A DNA stretch of 64,000 bases from Nocardioides aromaticivorans (GCF_013408525.1 NZ_JACBZM010000001.1:2542001-2606000), one strand, 5' to 3'. Counted from the first letter of the stretch, positions 55,584-64,000 are shown. Made by a program: numbers and translations. Notes: generated by a model not told the origin, from the letters alone.

Positions 55584-56300
55584 ATGGAGGACGGCAATCG
55601 GCCGAGCGTGGGGTCGCAGTGGTGGATCGGGCTGGACTCCTGGGTCCTGCAGGACGGCAACTACACCGACTTCGTGGTCGGCCAGCGTCGACAGTTCGCA
55701 CTCGAGTTCGGCTACCGGCGGGGTGCTCGCCTCACGGTGACCGAGGCCCGTCAACGGGCCTGCGTGCACACCGGGCAGAGCATGACCTACGCCGTAACGG
55801 GCGAGCTCGTCCGTGCGCCGCGGGAGCGTGAGCTCAACGCGTTCGTCCTCGACTTCGGCCTGCGCGCGTACGACGAGTGGATGGTCCTCGATGACCTGGA
55901 GCCGCCGCCGCCGGGTTCGTGGCTCCAGGGGGAGATCTCCCTCCATGTCGACCACTTCACCTACATGGATGTCCTTGCCCGGGTGCCAGGCATGCCTCCT
56001 CTCATCCACGCATGGCGCATCGATGACATCCAGGTCGACACCTCGCCTGTCATCTGGATCGACGCGTCCCATCCGGACTACGTCGGGCCCGACGAAGGCC
56101 CGTCGCCGATGCGTGACCCTGATCGGGAGAGCTGGCGCTCTGTGCGCCGCACCCGCACGTGGGAGCACGGCGGAGGGTACCGGCTCCTCTGCACCTTGCT
56201 CGACGAGACGCCGGTCTCGACGATGTCCGCATCCGGGACGCGCTCGCGCTACGGACCGTTGCGAGGAAGACGGCTCCGACTGCCCTCTAGGCGGCGGTGA
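55584..56300 (+). CDS. hypothetical soluble protein
   Basis: A 238-residue protein of lower G/C third-position bias than its neighbours. Features are WWIGLDSWVLQDGNYTDF at the start, QGEISLHVDHFTYMDVL in the middle and a basic Arg-rich tail. It has no signal peptide or membrane segment and no family is recognised. It has the look of an immunity or orphan protein, but nothing shows this directly. Its end overlaps the convergent DUF222 gene by 14 bp. Confidence 0.65.
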   Translation: MEDGNRPSVGSQWWIGLDSWVLQDGNYTDFVVGQRRQFALEFGYRRGARLTVTEARQRACVHTGQSMTYAVTGELVRAPRERELNAFVLDFGLRAYDEWMVLDDLEPPPPGSWLQGEISLHVDHFTYMDVLARVPGMPPLIHAWRIDDIQVDTSPVIWIDASHPDYVGPDEGPSPMRDPDRESWRSVRRTRTWEHGGGYRLLCTLLDETPVSTMSASGTRSRYGPLRGRRLRLPSRRR

Positions 56301-57528
56301 CCTTGCGTGTTCCGGTCTGGTCGACCAGGTAGTGGGCCCCGTGTGGGTCTCGCCAGATGACGATCCCGGGGAAGGGTTGTCGGACTTGCCAGCCGGCGTG
56401 GGTCTTGATCCGGTGGTGGGTGCGGGTGAGGGGGCCCAGGTTGTCGGTCGACGTCGGTCCGCCCTCGGCGTAGGGGATCTGGTGGTCGAGGTCGACGTTC
56501 TTCGTCGTGTTGGCGGCGAAGGGGAACGTGTCGCCGGGGTGGATCAGGTGCACCGCTTCGCGGAGCCGGTGCGGGATCTCGTAGGCGTCGACGGCGGCGC
56601 CCTGGTTGAGATTGATGACCGGCTGGACCTTGACCTGGCTAGCGAAGTGGGCGACCAGGTGGCGGACGTACTCGATCGTCAGGGGGCCGTGGCCCTCCAT
56701 CCGGGCGATGGCCGAGTCGGGGGTGCAGTGCAGCCGGATCAGGACCTTCGGCTTCACCGGCCCGACCGAGAGATCGACGTGGGCCTCAGGGTTGGTCAGC
56801 AGTGCGAACGCCGCCAGGCGTCGTTCGGTCTTGGTGGCGTCGGGCATCTGGTCCTTCAGCCCGTCGGCGGTGGCGTCGATGCCGGCCTCGGAGCCGAGGA
56901 TCACGGCGGCGTGGTTGCGGATGGTCATCGTCATGATGCCGTGCTTGTCGACGCGGGAGCGGCGGATGAAGGTGTCCTTCGCTGCCGCTTCCTCCTTCGC
57001 CTTCGCGAGCTCGGGGGAGGCTGCGGCGACCTTGCCCTCGACCACGGCCTCGAACCGGGCCCAGGCCAGGCGGCCGTCGGCGATCTCGACGACCTCGGCG
57101 TCGACCCAGGCGGCCTCGTCCGCGGTGAGTTCGCGGGTGGCGTCGGCGACATGCCGGGCGTGGGTGGAGCGCACCTGGCCGGCTTTCACGCCGGCCCAGA
57201 GCTTCGGGAGCCGGTGAACGAGGTCGACGGCGTCGGCGATCAGCCGTTTCGCGCCGTACGGGCTGGTCTGGATCCGGGCGCCGAAGGTTGCGGCGGCGTG
57301 CTCGGTGATCCGCGGCGTACCGGCTGCGCCGGCGGGCTTGGCCCGCTCCCGACCACGCTTGTCAGCAGGAGGAAGCGCGTCCGGTGAGTGCAGGACGGCC
57401 CACTGGTAGGCCGCTTCCAGGATGTCGCGTTCGGCGTCGAGCCGGACTGCGTGGCGCTGCTCGGCGAAGGACAGCACCGCATCGGCGGACATGTCCGCGA
57501 GCTGGTGGCGTCGGTCCCGAGTGGCCAT
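56287..57528 (-). CDS. DUF222 / HNH endonuclease signature (13E12-type) protein
   Basis: A 413-residue protein. The N-terminal DUF222 region runs to about residue 330, and the C-terminal HNH is NVDLDHQIPYAEGGPTSTDNLGPLTRTHHRIKTHAGW. Actinobacteria carry many copies of this REP13E12-related family, often in variable regions; the function is not settled. A 388-bp non-coding stretch with tandem repeats lies upstream of its start. Confidence 0.85.
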   Translation of the reverse strand: MATRDRRHQLADMSADAVLSFAEQRHAVRLDAERDILEAAYQWAVLHSPDALPPADKRGRERAKPAGAAGTPRITEHAAATFGARIQTSPYGAKRLIADAVDLVHRLPKLWAGVKAGQVRSTHARHVADATRELTADEAAWVDAEVVEIADGRLAWARFEAVVEGKVAAASPELAKAKEEAAAKDTFIRRSRVDKHGIMTMTIRNHAAVILGSEAGIDATADGLKDQMPDATKTERRLAAFALLTNPEAHVDLSVGPVKPKVLIRLHCTPDSAIARMEGHGPLTIEYVRHLVAHFASQVKVQPVINLNQGAAVDAYEIPHRLREAVHLIHPGDTFPFAANTTKNVDLDHQIPYAEGGPTSTDNLGPLTRTHHRIKTHAGWQVRQPFPGIVIWRDPHGAHYLVDQTGTRKVTAA

Positions 57529-57772
57529 ACGTGTATTGGATCACGGGGTGCCGACACAACCAGCCGGCCCGGAACCCGCCTGTGAACAACCACGCTCCCA
57601 CCGGGCCTTGTGGACGACAACTGGCGCAAGGAGTGACTCGACGAGGCCGCCGGACCGCACCCGACAACCGAACCCAGCTACCTGCCCGCCGTCCTCGTCG
57701 CTGCGCTTGAAGACCCGACCGCCGACCAACCGCAGGGCACAGCAGGTGCACCAGAGCAGGGGGTCTCGTGAC
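57529..57772. other. non-coding stretch upstream of the DUF222 gene
   Basis: About 244 bp with no convincing gene. Open frames here are shadows without start signals. It would contain the DUF222 promoter on the minus strand; no clear -35/-10 pair is visible. Confidence 0.5.
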
Positions 57773-57856
57773 GGTCGCTGCGCGACCTCCTCGACCACCG
57801 GGTCGCTGCGCGACCTCCTCGACCACCGGGTCGCTGCGCGACCTCCTCGACCACCG
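57773..57856. repeat. three perfect 28-bp tandem repeats with internal palindrome
   Basis: The 28-bp unit occurs at 57773-57800, 57801-57828 and 57829-57856 without mismatch. Each unit starts with GGTCGCTGCGCGACC, an inverted repeat (GGTCGC-TGC-GCGACC), followed by TCCTCGACCACCG. This resembles a REP/BIME-like element and not a CRISPR, since there are no spacers. It lies 60 bp from the pyk stop and could form transcript-end structures. Confidence 0.85.
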
Positions 57857-57916
57857 ATCGCGCCCCCAGTGACGACAACCCCTCCCGGGCTCGCGTGAAG
57901 CCGAGGGAGCGGCCTG

Positions 57917-59341
57917 TCAGTCGACGTCGACCGCGTCGCCCAGCCGGTGCACCTTCAACGTGTTCGTCGACCCCGGGGTGCCGGGCGGCGTACCGGCGAT
58001 GATCACGACGAGGTCGCCGCGCTCGACGGCGCCGCTCGCGATCAGCGCCCGGTCCACCTGGCGGATCATCTCGTCGGTGTGGTCGGCGTGCTCGACGACG
58101 TGGGTCTGCACGCCCCAGGTCAGGCCGAGCTGGTCGCGGACCAGCGGGATCGGCGTGAAGGCGAGGACCGGCACCGGGGAGCGGTGGCGGGCCAGGCGGC
58201 GGGCGGTGTCGCCAGAGGTGGTGAAGGCGACCAGGCAGCGGGCGCCGAGGCGATCGGCGACCTCGACGGCGGCCTTGGCGATGACGCCTCCGTTGGTGCG
58301 CGGCTGCCAGTCGATCGGCGCCATCCGGTCGAGTCCGTTGTCCTCGGTGGACTCGATGATCCGCGCCATCGTGCGCACGGCCTCGACGGGCCAGGCGCCG
58401 ACGCTGGTCTCGCCGGACAGCATCACGGCGTCGGCGCCGTCGAGGACGGCGTTGGCGACGTCGGAGGCCTCGGCGCGGGTCGGGCTGGGCGCGGAGATCA
58501 TCGACTCGAGCATCTGGGTCGCGACGATGACCGGCTTGCTGTCGCGGCGGGCGGCGTCGATGACCTGCTTCTGCAGGAAGGGCACGTCCTCGAGCGGGCA
58601 CTCCACGCCGAGGTCGCCGCGGGCGACCATGAAGGCGTCGAAGGCGTCGATGACCTCGGCGAGGTTGGCGACGGCCTGGGGCTTCTCGATCTTGGCGACG
58701 ACGGGCCGGTGGATGCCCTCCTCGCGCATGATCGCGCGCACCTCCTCGGCGTCGGCGGCGTCGCGGACGAACGACAGCGCGACCAGGTCGACGCCGAGGT
58801 GCAGCGCGAAGCGGAGGTCCTCGCGGTCCTTCTCCGACAGCGCCGGCACGGACACGGCGACGCCCGGGAGGTTGAGGCCCTTGTTGTCGCTGACCGGACC
58901 GGGGACGACGACGCGGGTGTGCACCTCGGGCCCGTCGACGGAGGTGACCTCGAGGACCACCCGGCCGTCGTCGACCAGCACGCGGTCGCCGGCGGCGACG
59001 TCGCCCGGCAGGCCGTCGTACGTCGTCGAGCAGCGTCGCGCGTCGCCGGGCACGTCCGCGGTGGTGATCGTGAAGTCGGCGCCCGCCTCGAGCCGGACCG
59101 GGCCGCCGGGGACCTTGCCGAGCCGGATCTTGGGGCCCTGGAGGTCGGCGAGGATCGCGATGCCGCGCCCGGCCCGCTCGGCCGCCTCGCGCACGAGCTG
59201 GAAGGTCTTCGCGTGGTCGCCCTGGCTGCCGTGGCTCATGTTGAGCCGGGCCACGTCCATGCCGGCCTCGACGAGCTCGGCGATCACGTCCGGCGTGGAC
59301 GTGGCGGGTCCCAGGGTCGCGACGATCTTTGCTCTGCGCAC
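57917..59341 (-). CDS. pyk: pyruvate kinase
   Basis: A 474-residue kinase. VRRAKIVATLGPATS at the start, the active-site KIEKPQAVANL and MVARGDLGVECPLEDVPFLQKQ, and RAEASDVANAVLDGADAVMLSGETSVG are canonical. It converts PEP and ADP to pyruvate and ATP. GTG 59341 is taken as start because standard Pyk begins at this motif. An IclR-type operator lies 20 bp upstream, which ties it to the glyoxylate-glycerate route. Confidence 0.95.
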   Translation of the reverse strand: MRRAKIVATLGPATSTPDVIAELVEAGMDVARLNMSHGSQGDHAKTFQLVREAAERAGRGIAILADLQGPKIRLGKVPGGPVRLEAGADFTITTADVPGDARRCSTTYDGLPGDVAAGDRVLVDDGRVVLEVTSVDGPEVHTRVVVPGPVSDNKGLNLPGVAVSVPALSEKDREDLRFALHLGVDLVALSFVRDAADAEEVRAIMREEGIHRPVVAKIEKPQAVANLAEVIDAFDAFMVARGDLGVECPLEDVPFLQKQVIDAARRDSKPVIVATQMLESMISAPSPTRAEASDVANAVLDGADAVMLSGETSVGAWPVEAVRTMARIIESTEDNGLDRMAPIDWQPRTNGGVIAKAAVEVADRLGARCLVAFTTSGDTARRLARHRSPVPVLAFTPIPLVRDQLGLTWGVQTHVVEHADHTDEMIRQVDRALIASGAVERGDLVVIIAGTPPGTPGSTNTLKVHRLGDAVDVD

Positions 59342-59361
59342 GGGGCAACCGTAGCAAAGCA

Positions 59362-59397
59362 TTCCGGAATGTGGAAGAACTATTCCTTATCGTGAAT
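59362..59397 (-). promoter_or_regulatory. IclR-type operator upstream of pyk
   Basis: On the minus strand TTCCA-CATTC-CGGAA (59376-59362) is a near-perfect operator, 20 bp from the pyk start. A degenerate copy (ATTCA-CGATA-AGGAA, 59397-59383) lies exactly 21 bp upstream of it, the spacing seen at the other promoters. It overlaps the stop of the histidine kinase gene. No TTGAC-18 promoter is visible. Confidence 0.55.
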
Positions 59398-60567
59398 GTC
59401 TGGCAGTACCAGCCACACCACGGCGCCGCCCGTCGGGGCGTCGTCCACCCCGATCCGACCGCCGTGCGCCTCCACCGCGCGGCGTGCGGTGGCGAGGCCG
59501 ATCCCCGAGCCCTGCACCGACCGGTCCCCGCGGGCGTGGAGCGCGAAGACCTGGTCGCGGTCGGCCGGCGGGATGCCCCGCCCGTTGTCGGTGACGGTGA
59601 CCCGCCACCCGTCGCCGTCCCGTGTCGCGGCGACCTGCACCTCCGGCGTCCGGTCGGGCGGGGTGAACTTCACCGCGTTGGCGACGAGGTTCTGCAGCAC
59701 GGTGTAGAGCAGGGTCGGGTCGCCCACGACCTCGGGGAGCGGGGCGCGCGCGATCCGCGCGGATCGCTGGGCGAGGACCGGGCCGAGGTCGTCGAGGACG
59801 TGGTCGAGCACCTCGTCGAGCGGTACGACGCTGCGCTCGATCTCGGACCCGACCCGGGCGTAGCCGAGGATCGTGTCGATCAGCCCGGCCATCCGGCGAC
59901 CGGCGTCGTACGTCGCGGTCACCAGTTCGCTCACGGCCGGATCGGCGACCACCGCCGGCTCGGACGCCAGGAGCTCGGTGTTGGCGAGGATCGCGGTCAG
60001 CGGCGAGCGCAGGTCGTGGCTCACCTGGCCCGCGAAGAGGGTCAGCAGCTCGTTGGAGCGGGAGAGCTCGGCCTGGGACAGCTCCAGCTGGCGGCTGCGC
60101 AACCGGAGCTCGAGGACGTCGACCACGCGCTGCGCCACCACCTCGAGGACGGCGGCGCGCTCGGCCGCCAGCTCGTGCGGCTCGGTGTCGAACACGCAGA
60201 GCCGGCCGATCGTCGTCCCCTCGGGCGTCACGAGGGGAGCCGAGGCGTAGAACCTGACGGTGTCGATCTCGCCGGACACGAAGGGGTTCTCGGCGAAGCG
60301 CGGGTCGACGCTGGCGTCGGGCGCCACGACGGGGGCGGGGTCGTCGAGGACCACGGCGCACATCGAGTCCTCGCGCGAGCAGACCGACGGGTCGATCCCG
60401 GCCGCGGCGACCTGGTGCTGGTGGTCGCGGGTGATCAGGTTGATCGCGGCGTTCGGCACGCCGCACACGAGGGCCGCCAGCTCGGCGAGGGCCTGCAGGT
60501 CGCGACCGCCGGGCTCCTCGAGGACCCGGTAGCGGGCGATCGCCTGGTCGGCAGAGGGAGTCACCAC
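59380..60567 (-). CDS. GAF-domain sensor histidine kinase
   Basis: A cytosolic kinase of about 395 residues. Residues 20-165 form a GAF domain (ALAELAALVCGVPNAAINLITRDHQH...CAVVLDDPAPVVAPDASVDPRF). The HisKA H-box is FAGQVSHDLRSPLTAILANTEL, and the ATPase has the N-box LQNLVANAVKF, DNGRGIPPADRDQVF and GSGIGLATARRAVEAHGG. It has no membrane segment. No response regulator gene is adjacent. The start is uncertain (GTG 60567 or 60564); there is no strong ribosome-binding site. Confidence 0.85.
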   Translation of the reverse strand: MVTPSADQAIARYRVLEEPGGRDLQALAELAALVCGVPNAAINLITRDHQHQVAAAGIDPSVCSREDSMCAVVLDDPAPVVAPDASVDPRFAENPFVSGEIDTVRFYASAPLVTPEGTTIGRLCVFDTEPHELAAERAAVLEVVAQRVVDVLELRLRSRQLELSQAELSRSNELLTLFAGQVSHDLRSPLTAILANTELLASEPAVVADPAVSELVTATYDAGRRMAGLIDTILGYARVGSEIERSVVPLDEVLDHVLDDLGPVLAQRSARIARAPLPEVVGDPTLLYTVLQNLVANAVKFTPPDRTPEVQVAATRDGDGWRVTVTDNGRGIPPADRDQVFALHARGDRSVQGSGIGLATARRAVEAHGGRIGVDDAPTGGAVVWLVLPDIHDKE

Positions 60568-60571
60568 GAGG

Positions 60572-61750
60572 TCAGCGTAGGTGCGACGGGTCGGGGCGCA
60601 GCTGGAACGCGCGCAGCAGCGCGGCCGCCAGGGCCAGGCCGGTGAGGACGAGCAGCGGGGCGGTCGTGCCCACGCCGGCCCGCAGCGCCTCGAGCAGGAC
60701 CGGCAGCCCGAACCCGAGATAGGTGCAGACGTAGTAGATGCCGACCGTGACACCCCGGTGCTCCGGCGGGGTGAGGCGCTCGACGTCGACCAGGCCGGCG
60801 CGCAGGCAGAGCCCGTACGCCGACCCGAGCACCACCGACGTGACGACGAAGAGCGCCACGCCCGGGTGGGCGTCGACGCGCGCCGCGACCGCGAAGCCGG
60901 CGGCCGCGAGGAGCGCCCCGACGACGCCCGCCCGCGGACCCCAGCCCGCGCGGCGGGCGGCGACCTGGACGGCGACACCGGTCCCCAGCGCCAGGGCGGA
61001 GGCGAGCCCGGGGACCAGCGGTCCGCTGAGGTCGCCGCCGAGCCGGCCGGCGAGGACGACAACCGGGACCGTGACCGCCGAGAACACCCACAGGGCCATC
61101 GGCACCGAGCGCACCAGCGCGCGGCCGATGCTCCGCTCGACGGTCGCGGGCGCCCCTGCCGCCGGGGTGGGGGCAGGGGCGTGCGTCGGTGGAGCGGCCG
61201 GCGTCGTACGGACGACGGCGAGGAGGACGGATCCCACCGACAGGCCGATGGCGACCGCGAACGGTGCCCTGACCGCGGCGCCGGACGGGACCGCCTCCGC
61301 GACGATGCCGGACACGAGCGGGCCGCAGGCGAAGCCGGCGGTGAGGGTGGCGCCGGCGACGGTCGTGCCGCGCGCGCCGCCGAGGTCGGCCGCCCAGGCC
61401 GTGCCGCCGCTGATCGCGAGGCCGACGCCCACGCCGACGACGAGCCGTCCCGTGTAGACGCCGGCCGCCGGGTGCCAGGCGAGCATGAGCGCGTTGCCCG
61501 CGGCCGCGACGACGCTGCCGGTGAGCACCACCGACCGGCGGCCGATCCGGTCCGACAGGGCACCGCCACCGAGCAGGCCCGGCAGCAGGCCCAGCGCGTA
61601 GACGCCGAAGGCGCCCGCGAGCACCGTCGCCGAGAGGTGCTCGGTCTCGCGCAGCACCGGGATGACCGCCGCGAAGTGGTTGGTCGCCCATCCGGCGACG
61701 AGGAGGACGACGAGGACGACCCGCAGCTCCCGGCCCTTCGGCCGGTTCAT
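60572..61750 (-). CDS. MFS transporter
   Basis: A 392-residue transporter with 12 hydrophobic segments. The motif A-like loop GGALSDRIGRRSVVLTGS after TM2, and a Pro/Ala-rich linker near residue 205 between the two six-helix halves, are seen. The substrate is unknown; the length and pattern fit drug or small-molecule antiporters. It overlaps the hydrolase stop by 4 nt and lies 4 bp before the histidine kinase gene, so the three may share a transcript. Confidence 0.88.
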   Translation of the reverse strand: MNRPKGRELRVVLVVLLVAGWATNHFAAVIPVLRETEHLSATVLAGAFGVYALGLLPGLLGGGALSDRIGRRSVVLTGSVVAAAGNALMLAWHPAAGVYTGRLVVGVGVGLAISGGTAWAADLGGARGTTVAGATLTAGFACGPLVSGIVAEAVPSGAAVRAPFAVAIGLSVGSVLLAVVRTTPAAPPTHAPAPTPAAGAPATVERSIGRALVRSVPMALWVFSAVTVPVVVLAGRLGGDLSGPLVPGLASALALGTGVAVQVAARRAGWGPRAGVVGALLAAAGFAVAARVDAHPGVALFVVTSVVLGSAYGLCLRAGLVDVERLTPPEHRGVTVGIYYVCTYLGFGLPVLLEALRAGVGTTAPLLVLTGLALAAALLRAFQLRPDPSHLR

Positions 61751-62586
61751 CCGATCGTGTCGAGGATCGCGAGCTGTCGCGTCCACGCCTGCGAGCCCGG
61801 GTCGATCACCGTGAAGTGGTCGCCGTCGACCTCGACCAGCGTCGCCTCCGCCCCGGCCGCGGTCGCCCGCTCGACGTAGTCCACCGACTGGCTGAACGGC
61901 ACGTTGGCGTCGGCCCGGGCGTGCACGCACCAGACGGGTACGTCGAGGGGGAGCTGTTGCGCCGGGTCGAACCGCGCATCGGCGCTGGTCGCCGGGTGGC
62001 CCAGGAGCCGCGCGACCGCGCCGCCGCCGAGGCCGTCGCGGTCGGCCGCGCGCAGGTCGAGCACGCCCGCCTGGCTGACCACGTGCGTCACCGGGACCTG
62101 CTCCGCCCAGCCGTGCCGGCCGCGGGCGGCGGCCCAGGTCGCGAGGTGCCCGCCGGCGCTGTGGCCGAGGGTGACGACCGTGGAGGTGTCGACGTCGAGG
62201 CGGGCGAGGTGGTCGATGCCGGTGGCGACGTCGTCGAAGGTGCGCGGCGCGCCGCCGCCCCCGCCGGGACCGGTGCCGACGCGGCGGTACTCCAGGTTCC
62301 AGGCCGCCCAGCCGGCTGCTGCCAGCGCCTCGGCGAGCGGGAGGCCGAGCGAGTCGGCGTCGTACTCGCTCTTCCAGAAGCCGCCGTGGACCACGACCAC
62401 GACGCCGCGGGGCGTGCCGTCGGGGAGGAGCAGGTCGCCGTACTGGCTGGGGTCCTCGCCGTAGGTGTGTCGACTCATCCTCGTTCTCCGCTCCGTCTCC
62501 TTGGCTTCGTCGTGGCCACCGCACGCTGCCGCCGCGGCGCCGAGGGCGGCGAGGCCGGGCAGGCCCAGCACGGTCCGGCGGCGCAC
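61747..62586 (-). CDS. alpha/beta hydrolase, predicted exported lipoprotein
   Basis: A 279-residue hydrolase. The N-terminus MRRRTVLGLPGLAALGAAAAAC has twin arginines and a lipobox-like AAAC (Cys22), suggesting Tat export and lipid anchoring. An internal ATG (MSRHTYGEDP) could give a cytosolic form. The fold shows VVVVHGGFWKSEYD (HGG oxyanion region), nucleophile Ser in TLGHSAGGHLATW, and the acid/His pair VHARADANVPF and GDHFTVID. It resembles kynurenine formamidase/BD-FAE-type esterases. Confidence 0.82.
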   Translation of the reverse strand: MRRRTVLGLPGLAALGAAAAACGGHDEAKETERRTRMSRHTYGEDPSQYGDLLLPDGTPRGVVVVVHGGFWKSEYDADSLGLPLAEALAAAGWAAWNLEYRRVGTGPGGGGGAPRTFDDVATGIDHLARLDVDTSTVVTLGHSAGGHLATWAAARGRHGWAEQVPVTHVVSQAGVLDLRAADRDGLGGGAVARLLGHPATSADARFDPAQQLPLDVPVWCVHARADANVPFSQSVDYVERATAAGAEATLVEVDGDHFTVIDPGSQAWTRQLAILDTIG

Positions 62587-62590
62587 GGCC

Positions 62591-63271
62591 TCAGCGCACC
62601 AGCACGCCGTCGCCGCTCGGCGTCACCGCCAGCGCCTGGCCGGCGCCGTGCACCGCCACCGCGCCGTCGCTGACGACGACCGCGGTGTGCTCGTCGACCG
62701 CCCGCGCCTCGGGCACCAGCCCGGCGGCCACCGCCGCGACCGCGCGCGGCAGCGTGCCCCACTGGGCGGCGTGCACGTCGACGGCGAACGGCACCCGGCC
62801 CAGGCCCGGGACGACGGTGACCTCGTCGAGGTCCTCACCGGCGTCCTCGCCGCAGACCGGCCGGCCGCCGAGACGCCAGCCGCCGACGATCGCCCGCTCG
62901 GCCGCGATCGCCGCGCCCGCGGAGAAGCCGGCGTAGGGCAGGCCGGCCAGCAGCTCGCGCTGGGGGACCACGAGCTCGGCGTAGAGCGGGGTCAGCCCGC
63001 CGGCGACGAAGACGCCGGCCACGCCGTCGAGGTCCGCGGCCTGCAGCGGCCGGCCCGGGGAGAGCACCACGTCGCGGACCGAGGCCGCGTCCGCCAGCAG
63101 CCCGCGCCAGCGCGGGAGGTCGACGCCCTCGCCGTCGTCGACGACGACGCTCGCGACCTCGCCGCCGCCACGACCGGACACGGCGGTCGTGAACGGCGCG
63201 AGCAGGCGGCGTACCTGCTCCTCGTCGCGGCCCCCGCCGATCAGCACCGTCAGCATGCTCGCCTCACCCAT
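62591..63271 (-). CDS. peptidase S51 / cyanophycinase-like protein
   Basis: A 226-residue protein of the Ser-nucleophile glutamine-amidotransferase-like fold. VFVAGGLTPLYAEL and the nucleophile elbow YAGFSAGAAIAAERAI match the peptidase S51 (PepE/cyanophycinase) family. It probably cleaves Asp-containing dipeptides or a related peptide bond. Starts at 63271 (used) or 63256 are both possible; the second has GTGAGG closer. It lies 4 bp before the hydrolase gene on the same strand. Confidence 0.78.
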   Translation of the reverse strand: MGEASMLTVLIGGGRDEEQVRRLLAPFTTAVSGRGGGEVASVVVDDGEGVDLPRWRGLLADAASVRDVVLSPGRPLQAADLDGVAGVFVAGGLTPLYAELVVPQRELLAGLPYAGFSAGAAIAAERAIVGGWRLGGRPVCGEDAGEDLDEVTVVPGLGRVPFAVDVHAAQWGTLPRAVAAVAAGLVPEARAVDEHTAVVVSDGAVAVHGAGQALAVTPSGDGVLVR

Positions 63272-63383
63272 GGCCGCGACCCTAGTCCCCTCGTCCGACG
63301 TCAACCGGAGACCCGGCACACTGGTGGGGCCGACCCCTCCGTACCCCGCACGACACCGCCGGCCGAGACCCGCCAGGAGCACG

Positions 63384-64000
63384 ATGAGCACCGTGAGCCC
63401 GTTGCCCGAGGAGGCGCGCGCGCAGGAGATCGGGCAGTTCCTGCTGAACTACAAGTTCGGCCTCGACGAGATGCTGACCAAGATCAACATCCTGCGCGAG
63501 GAGCTGGCGTTCCGCGGCACGGGCAACCCGATCGAGCACGTCAGCTCGCGGCTCAAGTCGATCGAGAGCCTCCGCGCCAAGGCCGAGCGGATCGGCTGCC
63601 CGCTCGAGCTCGACGCCATCGCCGAGCAGATCACCGACATCGCCGGGGTCCGCATCGTGTGCGCGTTCATCGCCGACGCCTACCAGGTCCTCGACATGCT
63701 CACGACCCAGCCGGACGTCACCGTCCGGGTGATCAAGGACTACGTCGCGCGCCCGAAGCCCAACGGCTACCGCAGCCTGCACGCGATCGTCGAGATCCCG
63801 GTCTTCCTGTCCGACGACGTACGACGGGTGCCGATCGAGCTGCAGATCCGCACCGTCGCCATGGACTTCTGGGCGAGCGTCGAGCACAAGATCTACTACA
63901 AGTACGCCAAGGACGTCCCCGGCGAGCTGGTCGCCGAGCTCGCCGCCGCGGCCCGGGTCGCGCACGACCTGGACCAGCGGATGGGCGAGCTCCACCGCAC
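63384..64000 (+). CDS. GTP pyrophosphokinase, small alarmone synthetase type (3' truncated)
   Basis: The ORF starts at ATG 63384 (CAGGAG 6 nt upstream) and is open to the window edge, giving 205 residues. The RelA/SpoT synthetase domain is clear: SSRLKSIESLRAKAER, DIAGVRIVCAFIADAY, DYVARPKPNGYRSLHAI and ELQIRTVAMDFWASVEHK. There is no HD hydrolase domain before it, so this is a RelQ/YjbM-like small synthetase that makes (p)ppGpp from ATP and GDP/GTP. Its end lies beyond the window. Confidence 0.92.
   Translation, partial: MSTVSPLPEEARAQEIGQFLLNYKFGLDEMLTKINILREELAFRGTGNPIEHVSSRLKSIESLRAKAERIGCPLELDAIAEQITDIAGVRIVCAFIADAYQVLDMLTTQPDVTVRVIKDYVARPKPNGYRSLHAIVEIPVFLSDDVRRVPIELQIRTVAMDFWASVEHKIYYKYAKDVPGELVAELAAAARVAHDLDQRMGELHR

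Noticed and set aside
57773..57856. Possible CRISPR array
   Set aside because: The three 28-bp units abut with no spacers, and no cas genes are nearby. It is a tandem repeat.

Overview
The window looks like a chromosomal segment of a high-GC actinobacterium, most likely Nocardioides or a close relative in the Nocardioidaceae. The signs are strong G/C third-position bias, many GTG starts, frequent 4-nt ATGA/GTGA stop-start overlaps, a WhiB-family gene, a DUF222/HNH (13E12-type) gene, and IclR/PucR-controlled purine catabolism. Genus is inferred from gene content and style, not from a marker gene.

Left part (1-12889): a catabolic and uptake locus of unknown substrate. It holds the tail of an acyl-CoA synthetase, a TetR regulator, an EthD-like protein, two SDR dehydrogenases, a MaoC hydratase, a complete Fe3+/polyamine-type ABC importer, two tandem DUF1254/DUF1214 proteins, two small DUF202 membrane proteins, a zinc-type alcohol dehydrogenase and a CurA-like reductase. 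A 13-bp inverted repeat TGAA-N5-TTCA occurs in five intergenic positions here and probably defines the TetR regulon.

12985-21282: a tandem glycine riboswitch precedes gcvT-gcvH-sdaA (glycine to serine to pyruvate; no gcvP in the window). A LysR regulator is divergent from a GABA operon (gabT, a Glu/Leu-type dehydrogenase, gabD) that ends in a strong hairpin.

21397-23559: a compact tRNA array of eight tRNA or tRNA-like genes (Trp, Leu-GAG, Leu-CAG, Met-like with a shortened D-arm, Arg, His-like, Gly, Cys). It is interspersed with a WhiB-like gene, an HNH endonuclease gene and a small ORF. Several tRNAs are structurally atypical, which suggests a mobile or phage-derived array.

23597-53431, plus pyk at 57917: a large purine-degradation and glyoxylate-assimilation regulon. 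Guanine deaminase and xanthine dehydrogenase (xdhABC) feed urate to uricase, UraH and UraD. A racemase, allantoin permease, allantoinase and ureidoglycine aminohydrolase process allantoin. Glyoxylate leaves by two routes: Gcl-Hyi-GlxR-glycerate kinase-pyruvate kinase, and malate synthase-malic enzyme. Five promoters share one architecture: a TTGAC-like -35, an 18-nt spacer, a -10, then two IclR-type operators (TTCCG-N5-CGGAA) exactly 21 bp apart, the first starting at or one base before the last base of the -10. The iclR gene and pyk carry related sites. Two IclR regulators and one PucR regulator are encoded inside the locus. One permease is fused to a UraD domain whose two key catalytic residues are replaced.

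Right part (53456-64000): an SDR gene, a PAP2-type membrane protein, two hypotheticals, a DUF222/HNH gene, three perfect 28-bp tandem repeats, pyruvate kinase, a GAF histidine kinase, an MFS transporter, an alpha/beta hydrolase, an S51-like peptidase and the start of a small (p)ppGpp synthetase.
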